From contig NZ_JBJNRJ010000016.1 of the NCBI RefSeq assembly GCF_046233715.1, forward strand, positions 1 to 64,000: a DNA stretch of 64,000 bases. Reading direction: 5' to 3'. The stretch comes from Trujillonella humicola (GTDB lineage Bacteria > Actinomycetota > Actinomycetes > Mycobacteriales > Geodermatophilaceae). Positions 44,023 to 53,060 of this stretch are shown one piece after another (the stretch's first letter is position 1; every line of letters begins with the position of its first letter). The translations under genes and the position numbers were made by a program. The notes beneath the pieces are model-generated. The model was given only the letters and a program-made list of their open reading frames with translations, ran no database searches and was not told the DNA's origin.

Positions 44023-46836
44023 GTGCCGGTGAGGCTGGGGCATGGCCACACCGGAACGGACCCTCCCCCGGCTCGGCGCGGCGACCACCACGAGCTGCCG
44101 GCACACGAGGTCGTGCTGCTGCTGGAGACCGACCCCGAGCGGGGACTGGCCGGTGGGGAGGCCGCCCGGCGCCTGCACCTCGAGGGGCCCAACACGCTGC
44201 CGCGGATCGACCGGCGCGGCCCCCTGCTCCGCTTCCTCCAGCAGTTCCACCACCCGCTGATCTACGTCCTGCTGGCCGCGGCGGCGGCGACGCTGGCGCT
44301 GGGCGAGGTGGTCGACGCCGCCGTCATCCTCGCCGTGGTGCTGATCAACGCGGGAATCGGCTTCGTGCAGGAGGCGCGTGCCGAGCAGGCCCTCGACGCC
44401 CTGATGGCGATGGTCCGCACGCGGGCGACGGTCGTGCGCGACGGCGTCCGGCACCGCATCCCCTCGGAGGAGCTCGTCTGCGGTGACGTGGTGGTCCTGG
44501 AGACCGGCGACCGGGTGCCGGCCGACCTGCGGTTCCTCGCCGTCCGCGAGCTGCAGGTCGAAGAGTCGGCGCTGACCGGCGAGTCGGTGCCGGTGGAGAA
44601 GGTGCCGGTGGAGCTCCCCGCGGGAACCGCGCTGGCCGACCGGTCGAACATGGCCTACTCGAGCGGGCTGGTGACCCGCGGGCGGGGCCGCGGGATCGTG
44701 GTGGCCACCGGTGCCGACACCGAGATCGGGCGCATCCACCGGCTGGTCGGCGAGGCCGAGGCGCTGGAGACGCCGCTGACCCGGAAGATCGGCCGGTTCA
44801 GCCGGGTGCTCACCGTGGCCATCCTGGGGCTCGCGGCGCTGACGTTCGGCCTCGGGACCACGCGCGGTGAACCGGCCGGCGAGATGCTCGCCGCCGCCGT
44901 CGCGCTGGCCGTCGGCGCGATCCCCGAGGGCCTGCCGGCCGTGGTCACGATCACCCTGGCCATCGGGGTGGCGCGGATGGCCTGCCGGCGAGCGATCATC
45001 CGCCGGCTGCCGGCCGTGGAGACCCTGGGCAGCACCACCGTGATCTGCACCGACAAGACCGGCACGCTGACGGCGAACGCGATGACGGTCACCACGATCG
45101 TGGCCGGCGCGCGGAGCTACGCGGTCACCGGCACCGGCTACGCGCCCGAGGGCCGGGTCCTGGCCGGGGGCGTCCCGGCCGGCGGGATCCCGGCCGACGG
45201 TGTCCCGGTCGACCTGGAGCAGCAGCCGGTGCTGCGGGAGTGCCTGGTCGCCGGGGCGCTGTGCAACGACACACGGCTGACCGGACCCACCGATCGGCGG
45301 GACGTCGCCGGTGACCCCACCGAGGCGGCGCTGCTGGTCGCGGCGGAGAAGGCCGGCCTGGACCCCGGCCGGCTCAGGCAGCAGCTGCCCCGGGTGGACG
45401 CGATGCCGTTCGACTCCGACCGCCGGTACATGGCCACGCTCCACCGGAATCCGTCCGGGCGGACGGTCGCCTACGTCAAGGGCGCGGTCGAGCGGCTGCT
45501 GGGCATGGCCGCCTGCGAGCTGCGCGACGACGGCACGACGGTCGCCGTGGACGCCGACGCGGTGCACGCCCGCGCCGACGAGCTGGCCGGGCGGGCGCTG
45601 CGGGTGCTGGCGACGGGCCGGGTCGAGCTCCCCCCGGGCACGACCGCGCTGTCCGAGCAGCTGCTCGACGGTCGGCTCACCCTGCTGGGCCTGCAGGCGA
45701 TGCTCGACCCGCCGCGCCCCGCGGCGATCACCGCCGTCGCCGCCTGCCGGGACGCCGGCATCGAGGTCAAGATGATCACCGGCGACCACGCCGCCACCGC
45801 CCGCGCCATCGCCGAGCGCTTCGGCCTGGGCTCCGGCGGCGCCCCGGCCGTGGTCACCGGGCCGGAGCTGGCGGCCCACCCGGACGACGACCTGCCGCGG
45901 CTGGTGGCCGGGACGGCGGTGTTCGCCCGGGTCAGCCCGGAGCAGAAGCTGCGGCTGGTCCAGACCCTGCAGGCGCACGACCACGTGGTGGCGATGACCG
46001 GCGACGGCGTCAACGACGCCCCTGCGCTGCGCCGTGCCGACATCGGTGTGGCGATGGGCGCCGGCGGGACGGAGGTGGCGAAGGAGGCCGCCGACATGGT
46101 CCTGACCGACGACGACTTCGCCTCGATCGAGGCCGCCGTGGAAGAGGGCCGCGGCGTCTTCGACAACCTGCGAAAGTTCATCACCTTCGTGCTGCCCACC
46201 AGCATCGGCCAGGGCCTGGTGATCCTGGTGGCCGTGGCGCTGGCGACGACGCTGCCCGTCCTGCCCGTCCAGGTGCTCTGGGTGAACATGACCACCGCGG
46301 TCGCGCTCGGCCTCGTGCTCGCCTTCGAGCCGCTCGAGCCCGGCGTGATGCGCCGCCCGCCGGTACCGCCGTCACGCCCCCTGCTCACCCGGCGTCTCGC
46401 CGGGCGGATCGTGCTGGTCTCCGCGCTGATGCTGGTCGGCGCCTTCGCGCTCTTCGAGTGGACGCTCGACCAGGGCGAGGAGGTCGCGGTCGCCCGCACC
46501 GTCGCGGTCAACGTCTTCGTCGTCGTCCAGGTCGCCTACCTGCTCAACTGCCGGTCCCTGGACCGGCCGATGTGGCGGCTCGGCCTGCTGGGCAACCGCT
46601 GGGTCTCGGTGGGCCTGACGGCCATGCTGGGTCTCCAGCTGCTGTTCACCTACGCGCCGTGGATGAACCGGCTGTTCCACAGCGCGCCGATCCCGCCGCT
46701 GTGGTGGCTGGGGATCACCGGCGTCGGGGTGGTCGTCTTCCTGGTCGTCGAGGTCGAGAAGTGGCTGGGCCGCCGGCTACGCCCCCGGCCGGTGCCGCCC
46801 GCCGCGGCGCCACCGGACGGCAGGCGGGATGGCTGA
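44023..46836 (+). CDS. P-type cation-transporting ATPase (P2A/calcium-like)
   Basis: A 937-residue ion pump. Phosphorylation motif ICTDKTGTLT has Asp344; TGES is the actuator motif; MTGDGVNDAPALRRADIGVAMG is the hinge/Mg site; PEGLP in helix 4 and a C-terminal four-helix block fit P2A pumps for calcium or manganese. The N-terminus is unsure: GTG 44023 is in frame but the best ribosome site points to ATG 44042 in another frame, whose peptide (MATPERTLPRLGAATTT) resembles family starts before the main frame resumes with ELPAHEVVLLLE. A small frameshift near 44090 is possible. Confidence 0.88.
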   Translation: MPVRLGHGHTGTDPPPARRGDHHELPAHEVVLLLETDPERGLAGGEAARRLHLEGPNTLPRIDRRGPLLRFLQQFHHPLIYVLLAAAAATLALGEVVDAAVILAVVLINAGIGFVQEARAEQALDALMAMVRTRATVVRDGVRHRIPSEELVCGDVVVLETGDRVPADLRFLAVRELQVEESALTGESVPVEKVPVELPAGTALADRSNMAYSSGLVTRGRGRGIVVATGADTEIGRIHRLVGEAEALETPLTRKIGRFSRVLTVAILGLAALTFGLGTTRGEPAGEMLAAAVALAVGAIPEGLPAVVTITLAIGVARMACRRAIIRRLPAVETLGSTTVICTDKTGTLTANAMTVTTIVAGARSYAVTGTGYAPEGRVLAGGVPAGGIPADGVPVDLEQQPVLRECLVAGALCNDTRLTGPTDRRDVAGDPTEAALLVAAEKAGLDPGRLRQQLPRVDAMPFDSDRRYMATLHRNPSGRTVAYVKGAVERLLGMAACELRDDGTTVAVDADAVHARADELAGRALRVLATGRVELPPGTTALSEQLLDGRLTLLGLQAMLDPPRPAAITAVAACRDAGIEVKMITGDHAATARAIAERFGLGSGGAPAVVTGPELAAHPDDDLPRLVAGTAVFARVSPEQKLRLVQTLQAHDHVVAMTGDGVNDAPALRRADIGVAMGAGGTEVAKEAADMVLTDDDFASIEAAVEEGRGVFDNLRKFITFVLPTSIGQGLVILVAVALATTLPVLPVQVLWVNMTTAVALGLVLAFEPLEPGVMRRPPVPPSRPLLTRRLAGRIVLVSALMLVGAFALFEWTLDQGEEVAVARTVAVNVFVVVQVAYLLNCRSLDRPMWRLGLLGNRWVSVGLTAMLGLQLLFTYAPWMNRLFHSAPIPPLWWLGITGVGVVVFLVVEVEKWLGRRLRPRPVPPAAAPPDGRRDG

Positions 46837-47029
46837 GGACCGCGGGGCGGCGCGGTCCGGACGTGGCGCTGCCCGGTGTGGATCACGGTGCGAGCCGCCG
46901 ATCGGTGGAGGCCCGTGGCCGCCGTCCCCGGCGAGCCGGCGAACGGCTCGGCGTCGTGCCCGTCGTCACCCTCGCCGCGGCCGACGGGTGCGCGGGCGGG
47001 GTGCCGGCTGACCGCCGGAGGGGAGTGAG

Positions 47030-48682
47030 GTGCCCGAGCACGCGTTCCACGTCGTCGCCGCTCTCCTCGCGGTCGCCGCGGTGGTCGCCGCCGGGGCGGT
47101 CAGGCTCCGCCAGCCGCTGATCATCGCGTTCATCGCCGTGGGGGTCCTGGTGGGCCCGGCCGGGCTCGGGTGGGTGGAGGGCAACGACCAGGTCGCCCTG
47201 CTGGCCGAGCTCGGCATCGCCCTGCTGCTGCTCCTCGTCGGGCTCAAGCTGGATCCGCAGCTGATCCGCACGACCGGACCGGTCGCCGTGGCCACCGGCC
47301 TGGGCCAGGTCGCGTTCACCTCGGCCGTGGGTTTCGGTCTGGCCCGGCTGGTCGGGCTGCCGGTGGTCCCGGCCCTCTACGCGGGCGTGGCCATGGCCTT
47401 CTCCAGCACGATCATCATCGTCAAGCTGCTGTCGGACAAACGGGAGATCGACCAGCTGCACGGCCGCATCGCGGTCGGCTTCCTCATCGTCCAGGACATC
47501 GTCGTCGTGATCGTCATGGTCACCCTGACCGCCGTGGGCACCGCCGGACGGGGTGACGACCTGGTCCCGGATCTGCTCGTGGTCCTCGGCCGCGGCGTGC
47601 TCTTCGTCGGCGGCATCCTCCTGGCCATGCGGTACGTGCTGCCGCGCGCCCTGGCCTGGCTGGCCCGCTCGAAAGAGCTGCTGCTGCTGTCCGCACTCGC
47701 GTGGGGCATCGCCCTGGCCGGCCTCGGGGACGCGCTGGGGTTCAGCATCGAGGTCGGCGCGTTCCTCGGCGGGATCTCCCTGGCCGCCACGCCCTACCGG
47801 GAGGCGATCGGCTCCCGGCTGATCGGCCTCCGGGACTTCCTGCTGCTGTTCTTCTTCATCGACCTCGGCTCACGGCTGGGCGTCGCGGAGGCGCTGGGCC
47901 GGATCGGCCCCGCCGTCGCCCTCTCGCTGCTGGTCCTCGTCGGCAACCCGCTGATCGTCCTGGTGATCATGGGGTTCATGGGCTACCGGAAGCGGACCAG
48001 CCTCCTCGCCGGGCTGACCGTGGCCCAGATCAGCGAGTTCTCCCTCGTCCTGGCGGCGCTCGGGCTGAGCCTCGGGCACATCACCGCGGACACCGTGGGG
48101 CTCGTCACCGCGGTCGGCGTCATCACCATCGCGCTCTCCACCTACATGATCCTCTACTCGGCAGCGCTCTACGCCCGGCTGGCGCCGCTCCTGTCGGTCT
48201 TCGAGCGGGCGCGGCCGCGGCACGCGGACGACAGCGGGGACGCCGCCGACAGCGGCGTCGACCTCGTCGTCGTCGGCGCCGGCCGCTACGGCGGCCGGCT
48301 CGTCCGGCAGCTGCTGGCCCGGGAGGCCCGCGTGCTCGTCGTCGACAGCGATCCGCAGGCCCTGGAGCGGGTCGGCAAGGACGGCGCGCAGACCCTCTAC
48401 GGGGACGCTGAGGAGCCCGAGCTGGTCGACGCGCTGCCGCTGCGCGGCGCGTCGTGGGTGGTCAGCACCGTGCCCGACCGGTCGGTCAACCTGGCCCTCC
48501 TGCACGGTCTGGAGCAGGCCGGCTTCACCGGATCGGTCGCGCTGACCGCGCACAACGACCACGATGCCGACCGGCTCGAGGCCGCCGGTGTGGACGTCGT
48601 CCTGCGGCCTTTCCACGCGGCCGCCGACAGCGGTGCCGCCATCCTCCTCGAGGAGGCCGGGACGTGGGGCGCGGCGAGGTGA
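47030..48682 (+). CDS. CPA2 monovalent cation:proton antiporter with TrkA-N domain (KefB-like)
   Basis: A 550-residue protein: about 12 helices with LGIALLLLLVGLKLDP and GGISLAATPYREAIGSRL, typical of KefB/KefC antiporters, then a cytoplasmic Rossmann domain from about residue 408 (DLVVVGAGRYGGRLVRQLL) that senses nucleotide. It probably exports K+ or Na+ in exchange for H+. GTG 47030 follows GGAGGGGAGTGAG. The 193-base gap before it (46837-47029) contains no gene I can see. Confidence 0.9.
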   Translation: MPEHAFHVVAALLAVAAVVAAGAVRLRQPLIIAFIAVGVLVGPAGLGWVEGNDQVALLAELGIALLLLLVGLKLDPQLIRTTGPVAVATGLGQVAFTSAVGFGLARLVGLPVVPALYAGVAMAFSSTIIIVKLLSDKREIDQLHGRIAVGFLIVQDIVVVIVMVTLTAVGTAGRGDDLVPDLLVVLGRGVLFVGGILLAMRYVLPRALAWLARSKELLLLSALAWGIALAGLGDALGFSIEVGAFLGGISLAATPYREAIGSRLIGLRDFLLLFFFIDLGSRLGVAEALGRIGPAVALSLLVLVGNPLIVLVIMGFMGYRKRTSLLAGLTVAQISEFSLVLAALGLSLGHITADTVGLVTAVGVITIALSTYMILYSAALYARLAPLLSVFERARPRHADDSGDAADSGVDLVVVGAGRYGGRLVRQLLAREARVLVVDSDPQALERVGKDGAQTLYGDAEEPELVDALPLRGASWVVSTVPDRSVNLALLHGLEQAGFTGSVALTAHNDHDADRLEAAGVDVVLRPFHAAADSGAAILLEEAGTWGAAR

Positions 48683-48738
48683 CCGGCCGGGGATGACCGG
48701 CGGGCCGGTCCGCCGGTCCGGGGACACCCCGCGACGGC

Positions 48739-48771
48739 GACGGCCGCCCGGTGCAGGACCGGGCGGCCGTC
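48739..48771. terminator. Strong bidirectional terminator, 14-bp perfect stem
   Basis: GACGGCCGCCCGGT (48739-48752) pairs perfectly with 48758-48771 around GCAGG, between convergent antiporter and LysM genes. Confidence 0.8.
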
Positions 48772-48802
48772 GTCGTGCTGCGGGGGTGCCCGCCGTGTCG
48801 GC

Positions 48803-49876
48803 TCAGCCGACGTAGTTCACGTGCACGTGGTCGAAGTGGTTCGCGGTCACGCCACCGCGGTCGGCCATCGCCCGCCAGGCGCCACCGGGGGAGGTGATGA
48901 TCCGCTGCTCCCAGATGACGTACTCGACACCCAGCTCGCCCCAGTGGTCGAGGTGGTACTGGGCGATGGCGTCGCCGAGGGCGTTGTCCCGCATGACCAT
49001 GTAGTCGACGGCCAGCCCCGAGGGGTGGCCGTGCGGGTCGACCGCGCTGGCGCGGGTGCCGCCGAGCGTGATGGCGGCGGCGCCCGGGACGTTCGACACC
49101 ACCGCGTTCGCGGCGGCCTGCGCCGGCGGCCGGATCGGGCCGGCGCTGTTGGTGATGCGCGCGACCGCCTCGACGGCCGCGGCGACCGGCGCCGGAGCCG
49201 GGGCCGCTGCGGCGACCGGAGCCGGAGCCGGCTCGGGGGCGGGCGCAGGGGCCGGCTCGGGAGCAGGGGCCGGCGCGGGCTCGGGGGCGTGCGCAGGGGC
49301 CGGCTCCGGGGCCGCCTCCGCCGCGGGCTCCGGTGCGGGCGCGGGCGCGGGCGCGGGCTCCGGCTCTGGGGCGGCCTCGGGTGCCGGGGCGGCGTCGGGG
49401 GCCGGAGCCGGCTCGGGGGCCGGCGGGACCGAGTCGCCCGCGGGGCCGTTGGTGCCCGGGACGGTCCCGACCGAACCGCTCAGGGTGAAGACCTGGCCGG
49501 GGAAGATCAGGTCCGGGTCGGCGCCGATCGCCGAGACGTTGCGGTGGTAGAGCTCCCGCCACGGCTGGTCGAAGTCGGCGGCGATGCGGGACACGGTGTC
49601 GCCGCGGACGACGGTGTAGGTGCCGTCCGGAGCCGCGTGCCGGCCGTAGCTCGCGGTGGTGTCCTCGTAGGTCTCGGGAGCCGAGGACGCCGAGCCGTGT
49701 GCGTGCTGCACGTGGGCGTCGGCGGCGCCGGACCAGTCGGGGACGGCGGGGGTGGCCTGCGCCGTGGCCGGCGAGCCGAAGACGCCGAGCCCGACGACGG
49801 TGGCGCCGGCGGCGAGGGGAGCGCGGGAGAGGGCCTTCTTGGTGCGGACGTAGCGGGGAGCGCGGTGCTTGGACAC
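48803..49876 (-). CDS. LysM wall protein with C-terminal peptidase-like domain
   Basis: A 357-residue exported protein. After a basic start and signal (LAAGATVVGLGVFGSPATAQA) comes a LysM domain (YTVVRGDTVSRIAADFDQPW, IFPGQVF) for peptidoglycan binding, about 90 residues of Ala-Pro-Glu repeats as a spacer, and a C-terminal domain with HPSGLAVDYMV and ANHFDHVHVN. The His/Asp pattern recalls M15-like/VanY-type carboxypeptidases and a C-terminal domain common in actinobacterial wall proteins; activity is inferred. A c-di-AMP riboswitch precedes it, a known arrangement for wall-remodelling genes. Confidence 0.85.
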   Translation of the reverse strand: MSKHRAPRYVRTKKALSRAPLAAGATVVGLGVFGSPATAQATPAVPDWSGAADAHVQHAHGSASSAPETYEDTTASYGRHAAPDGTYTVVRGDTVSRIAADFDQPWRELYHRNVSAIGADPDLIFPGQVFTLSGSVGTVPGTNGPAGDSVPPAPEPAPAPDAAPAPEAAPEPEPAPAPAPAPEPAAEAAPEPAPAHAPEPAPAPAPEPAPAPAPEPAPAPVAAAAPAPAPVAAAVEAVARITNSAGPIRPPAQAAANAVVSNVPGAAAITLGGTRASAVDPHGHPSGLAVDYMVMRDNALGDAIAQYHLDHWGELGVEYVIWEQRIITSPGGAWRAMADRGGVTANHFDHVHVNYVG

Positions 49877-49889
49877 GGGGTGTGAGTTC

Positions 49890-50030
49890 TCCGATCACCG
49901 CCGGTGAGGTGAGCTGTCGGGTTCGGGCGATCGGTGCCCGGCCGCTGCGCGGCTTCACCCCGAGGCGCGGATGCGCCGTGGAGACCTGGGTCCCCCACCC
50001 CTGCCCTGGGAGGAGTGGATGACGACCGGT
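49890..50030 (-). promoter_or_regulatory. Cyclic di-AMP (ydaO/yuaA) riboswitch
   Basis: Three conserved blocks occur in order on the minus strand: GGGGGACCCAGG (49996-49985), GGGGTGAA (49961-49954) and GCCCGAACCCGACAGCTCAC plus CTC (49928-49906). They match the ydaO core motifs. It lies in the leader of the LysM gene and should lower expression when c-di-AMP is high. The outer limits are approximate. Confidence 0.88.
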
Positions 50031-50083
50031 GGGCAGGGTTGGGCGGACCGGTCGCCGCGTTCACTGTGCGGAACGCTGCCAAG

Positions 50084-50089
50084 ACGCTA
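50084..50089 (-). promoter_or_regulatory. -10 element (TAGCGT) for the LysM transcript
   Basis: TAGCGT on the minus strand, with a weak ACGACA 17 bases upstream, would give a leader of about 200 bases, long enough for the riboswitch. Confidence 0.4.
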
Positions 50090-50203
50090 CGTATGGAGAT
50101 GTCAGTTGTCGTCGTGACGCAGATCATGCTCGGCGTCCGCACTGCTCGTACCGGCGTGTCCAGGGGCCGTGACGAAACCCACCCGACCCCTACGGCCGGT
50201 TTC

Positions 50204-50234
50204 CCGACCGATCCGGTCGGCATCCGCCTACCGT
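50204..50234 (+). promoter_or_regulatory. tetR promoter with candidate operator
   Basis: TACCGT (50229-50234) ends 6 bases before the GTG at 50241, so the transcript is leaderless. CCGACCG-ATC-CGGTCGG (50204-50220) is a perfect inverted repeat over the -35 region, a natural place for the TetR protein to bind. Confidence 0.5.
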
Positions 50235-50240
50235 GGACAC

Positions 50241-50834
50241 GTGGCACGACCGTTCCGGCAGCAGGTGGACGAGGGCATCCTCGACCGCGCCGCCGGGCTG
50301 TTCGCCCGTCGCGGGTTCGCGAAGACGTCGGTCCAGGACATCGCGGTCGCCGTCGGCCTGTCCAAGGCCGGTCTGCTGCACCACTACCCGAGCAAGGACG
50401 CCCTCTACGAGGCCGTGCTGGCGCACGCCGAGGGGATGGGGCGGCGAGTCGTGAGCGCGGTGGCGGAGCTGCCGCCGGGCCGCGAGCGCGACCTGCGGGC
50501 CCTCGAGATCCTCGTGGACGTCGCCCTCGCCCACCCGGGCATCGTCGCCCTGATGCTCGGACCGGCCACCGATCCCGGGCCCGCGACCGAGGAGCCGGCG
50601 GCGGCGGGCACCGAGGTGCTGCGCGCCTTCGGCGTGGAGCAGGAGACGGCCGAGGCCGAGCGGCTCGTCCGGGTCGTCGGCGCCCTGTCCGCGCTCGCCG
50701 TCCTCACCCTCGCCGCGCACTCCGCGGGCACGACCACCGAGTGGCGGCGGCACATCGTCGCCACCTGCTCCGACGCGCTGGGCCACCGCCGCCCCGGCGC
50801 GCCGCCCCCCGATCCCCACCAGGTGGAGGCCTGA
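50241..50834 (+). CDS. TetR-family transcription repressor
   Basis: A 197-residue repressor. The N-terminal helix-turn-helix is clear: ILDRAAGLFARRGFAKTSVQ, then DIAVAVGLSKAGLLHHYPSK. The C-terminal ligand domain is not recognisable beyond the family. The start GTG 50241 fits the leaderless promoter; further upstream the frame crosses the promoter. It lies 6 bases before the MMPL exporter gene and very likely controls it. Confidence 0.9.
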   Translation: MARPFRQQVDEGILDRAAGLFARRGFAKTSVQDIAVAVGLSKAGLLHHYPSKDALYEAVLAHAEGMGRRVVSAVAELPPGRERDLRALEILVDVALAHPGIVALMLGPATDPGPATEEPAAAGTEVLRAFGVEQETAEAERLVRVVGALSALAVLTLAAHSAGTTTEWRRHIVATCSDALGHRRPGAPPPDPHQVEA

Positions 50835-50840
50835 TCCCGC

Positions 50841-53015
50841 ATGGCTGTCCTGCTGTCCCGACTCGGGGCCTTCGCGTACCGGCGCCGGCTGCCCGTCGTG
50901 CTCGTCTGGCTGGTGGTCCTCGTGGGCGGGGGCGTCGGCGCCGTCACCCTGTCCGGGGAGACCGACAACAGCTTCTCGATCCCGGGGCAGGAGTCGACCA
51001 ACGCGCTCGAGCGGATCGCCGAGGAGTTCCCCGACGGTCCCTCCGGGGCCACGGCGCGGGTCGTCTTCGCCTCGCCCGAAGGCGGGGTGATCGACGTCCC
51101 GGCGGTGCAGGCCCTGGTCGCCGACCTCGGGCAGCTGCCCGGCGTCGTGGGGGCCAGCGACCCGTTCGACCCGGCCAACCCCGGCGTGAACTCGGCCCAG
51201 CCGACGATCGCCTACAGCACCGTCGCCTACGACGCCGCGCCCGGCGAGGTGACCCCGGAGCAGCAGGACGCGCTGCTCGCCGCGGTCGAGGACGCCGGCA
51301 GCGGCATCCTGACCGTCGAGGTCGGCGGCGAGGCGGTGCAGGAGCCGCCGCACGTCGGCGGTCCCGCGGAGGTGGTCGGCGTCGTCGTCGCCCTGGTCGT
51401 CCTGGCGGTGACCTTCGGCTCGCTGCTCGTCGCCGGGTTGAACCTGCTCACCGCGGTGGTCGGCGTCGGGATCGGCGTCGCCGGCATCACGATCGCCACC
51501 GGCGTCACCGAGCTCTCCTCGACCACGCCGATCCTGGCGGCGATGCTCGGCCTGGCCGTCGGCATCGACTACGCGCTGTTCATCATCACGCGGCACCGGC
51601 AGGAGCTGCGCCGCGGCGCCGACGTGCCCACGGCCGTGGCCACCGCGGTCGGCACGGCCGGATCGGCCGTGGTCACCGCCGGCCTCACCGTCGTGATCGC
51701 GCTGGCCGGGCTGTCCGTCGTCGGCATCCCCTTCCTCACCCAGATGGGCATCGCCGCGGCGCTGACGATCGTCGTCGCCGTCCTCGTCGCGCTCACCCTG
51801 GTGCCGGCCGTGCTGGGCTTCCTCGGACCGCGGGCGCTGCCGCGCCGGCAGCGCGCCTCGGCCGGCGGGGACGGGGCCGGCCGGCCGGCGCGGCGGGGCG
51901 GTCTGCTCTCCGGCTGGATCGCCACGGTGACCCACCGGCGGGTCCTGGCGCTCGTCGCGACCGTGCTCGCGCTCGGCGCCATCGCGATCCCCTTCGGCTC
52001 CATGCAGACCACGCTGGTGCAGGAGCCGCCGGAGGGCACGACCGCCCAGCGGGCCCAGGAGCTGCTCGTCGAGGGCTTCGGAGCCGGCTTCACCGGCCCG
52101 CTCGTCGTCCTCTTCGAGGGCGAGGACGCCGCGGCGGCGCGCGACGAGGCCCTGGGCGTGGTCGCCGGCACCGACGACGTCGCCCGGGTCGTGCCCGGCC
52201 AGGCGACGCCCGACGGCACCGCGGCGACGCTGAACGTGATCCCGGAGTCCGGACCGTCCGACCCGGCCACCGAGCAGCTCGTCGCCGACCTGCGCGGCGA
52301 GCTCGGGGACCTCGACGCGGTCGAGGTGTCGGTGACCGGTCAGACGGCCGTGAGCGTGGACGTCGCCCAGGCCCTGGACGACGCGCTGCCGGTCTACCTC
52401 GTGCTGGTCGTGGGCCTGGCGCTGGTGCTGCTCGTGCTGGTCTTCCGCTCGGTGCTGGTACCGGTGATCGGCGTCCTGGGCTTCCTGCTCACCGTCGGGG
52501 CCTCGCTCGGTGCGACCGTCGCGGTGTTCCAGTGGGGGTGGCTGGCCGACCTGGTGAACCTGGACGACACCGGCCCGCTGATCAGCCTCGCCCCGATCCT
52601 GGTGATCGGGATCCTGTTCGGCCTGGCGATGGACTACCAGATCTTCCTGGTCTCGCGGATGCACGAGGCGCACAGCCACGGCGCCGATCCGCTGACGGCG
52701 GTCCGCACCGGCTTCCGGCAGGCCGCCCCGGTCGTCGTCGCCGCCGCGCTGATCATGTTCTCGGTCTTCGCCGGCTTCGTGCCGGCCGGCGAGCCGACGA
52801 TCAAGATGATCGCGTTCGCCCTGGCCATGGGCATCCTGTTCGACGCCTTCGTGGTCCGCATGGTGCTGGTGCCGGCCGCGCTGGCCCTGCTCGGCCACCG
52901 GGCCTGGTGGCTGCCGCGCTGGCTGGGCCGGCTGCCGCACCTCGACGTCGAGGGCGCGGCGCTGCAGCGGCGCGACGCGGCCGAGCACGAGCCGGTCGGC
53001 GCCGGAGCGCGCTGA
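50841..53015 (+). CDS. MMPL-family RND transporter
   Basis: A 724-residue exporter of the MmpL/YdfJ class with two repeats, each an external loop then a six-helix bundle. Motifs: IDYALFIITRHRQELRRG in the first half, MDYQIFLVSRMHEAHSHGAD in the second, each carrying the proton-relay Asp-Tyr pair. Substrates in relatives are lipids, glycolipids or drugs. Start ATG 50841. Confidence 0.92.
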   Translation: MAVLLSRLGAFAYRRRLPVVLVWLVVLVGGGVGAVTLSGETDNSFSIPGQESTNALERIAEEFPDGPSGATARVVFASPEGGVIDVPAVQALVADLGQLPGVVGASDPFDPANPGVNSAQPTIAYSTVAYDAAPGEVTPEQQDALLAAVEDAGSGILTVEVGGEAVQEPPHVGGPAEVVGVVVALVVLAVTFGSLLVAGLNLLTAVVGVGIGVAGITIATGVTELSSTTPILAAMLGLAVGIDYALFIITRHRQELRRGADVPTAVATAVGTAGSAVVTAGLTVVIALAGLSVVGIPFLTQMGIAAALTIVVAVLVALTLVPAVLGFLGPRALPRRQRASAGGDGAGRPARRGGLLSGWIATVTHRRVLALVATVLALGAIAIPFGSMQTTLVQEPPEGTTAQRAQELLVEGFGAGFTGPLVVLFEGEDAAAARDEALGVVAGTDDVARVVPGQATPDGTAATLNVIPESGPSDPATEQLVADLRGELGDLDAVEVSVTGQTAVSVDVAQALDDALPVYLVLVVGLALVLLVLVFRSVLVPVIGVLGFLLTVGASLGATVAVFQWGWLADLVNLDDTGPLISLAPILVIGILFGLAMDYQIFLVSRMHEAHSHGADPLTAVRTGFRQAAPVVVAAALIMFSVFAGFVPAGEPTIKMIAFALAMGILFDAFVVRMVLVPAALALLGHRAWWLPRWLGRLPHLDVEGAALQRRDAAEHEPVGAGAR

Positions 53016-53025
53016 GCCGGCGACG

Positions 53026-53058
53026 GCGCCGGCGCCGGGACCGCCCGGACGCCGGCGC
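53026..53058. terminator. Bidirectional terminator after the MMPL gene
   Basis: GCGCCGGCG pairs with CGCCGGCGC (9 bp) and, after a bulged A, CCGGG with CCCGG around ACCG, between convergent genes. Confidence 0.65.
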
Positions 53059-53060
53059 TG

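Noticed and set aside
44042..44260. Separate small gene starting at ATG 44042
   Set aside because: It turns into Cys/Arg/Ser-rich nonsense after about 17 residues; more likely the true ATPase start with a frameshift than a gene.
49200..49430. Low-complexity Ala-Pro-Glu codon repeats as a mobile or regulatory repeat
   Set aside because: They are the flexible spacer of the LysM protein and are ordinary for wall proteins.
50190..52988. 932-residue minus-strand frame opposite tetR and the MMPL gene
   Set aside because: Asp/His/Gln-rich shadow without domains; plus-strand genes are well supported.
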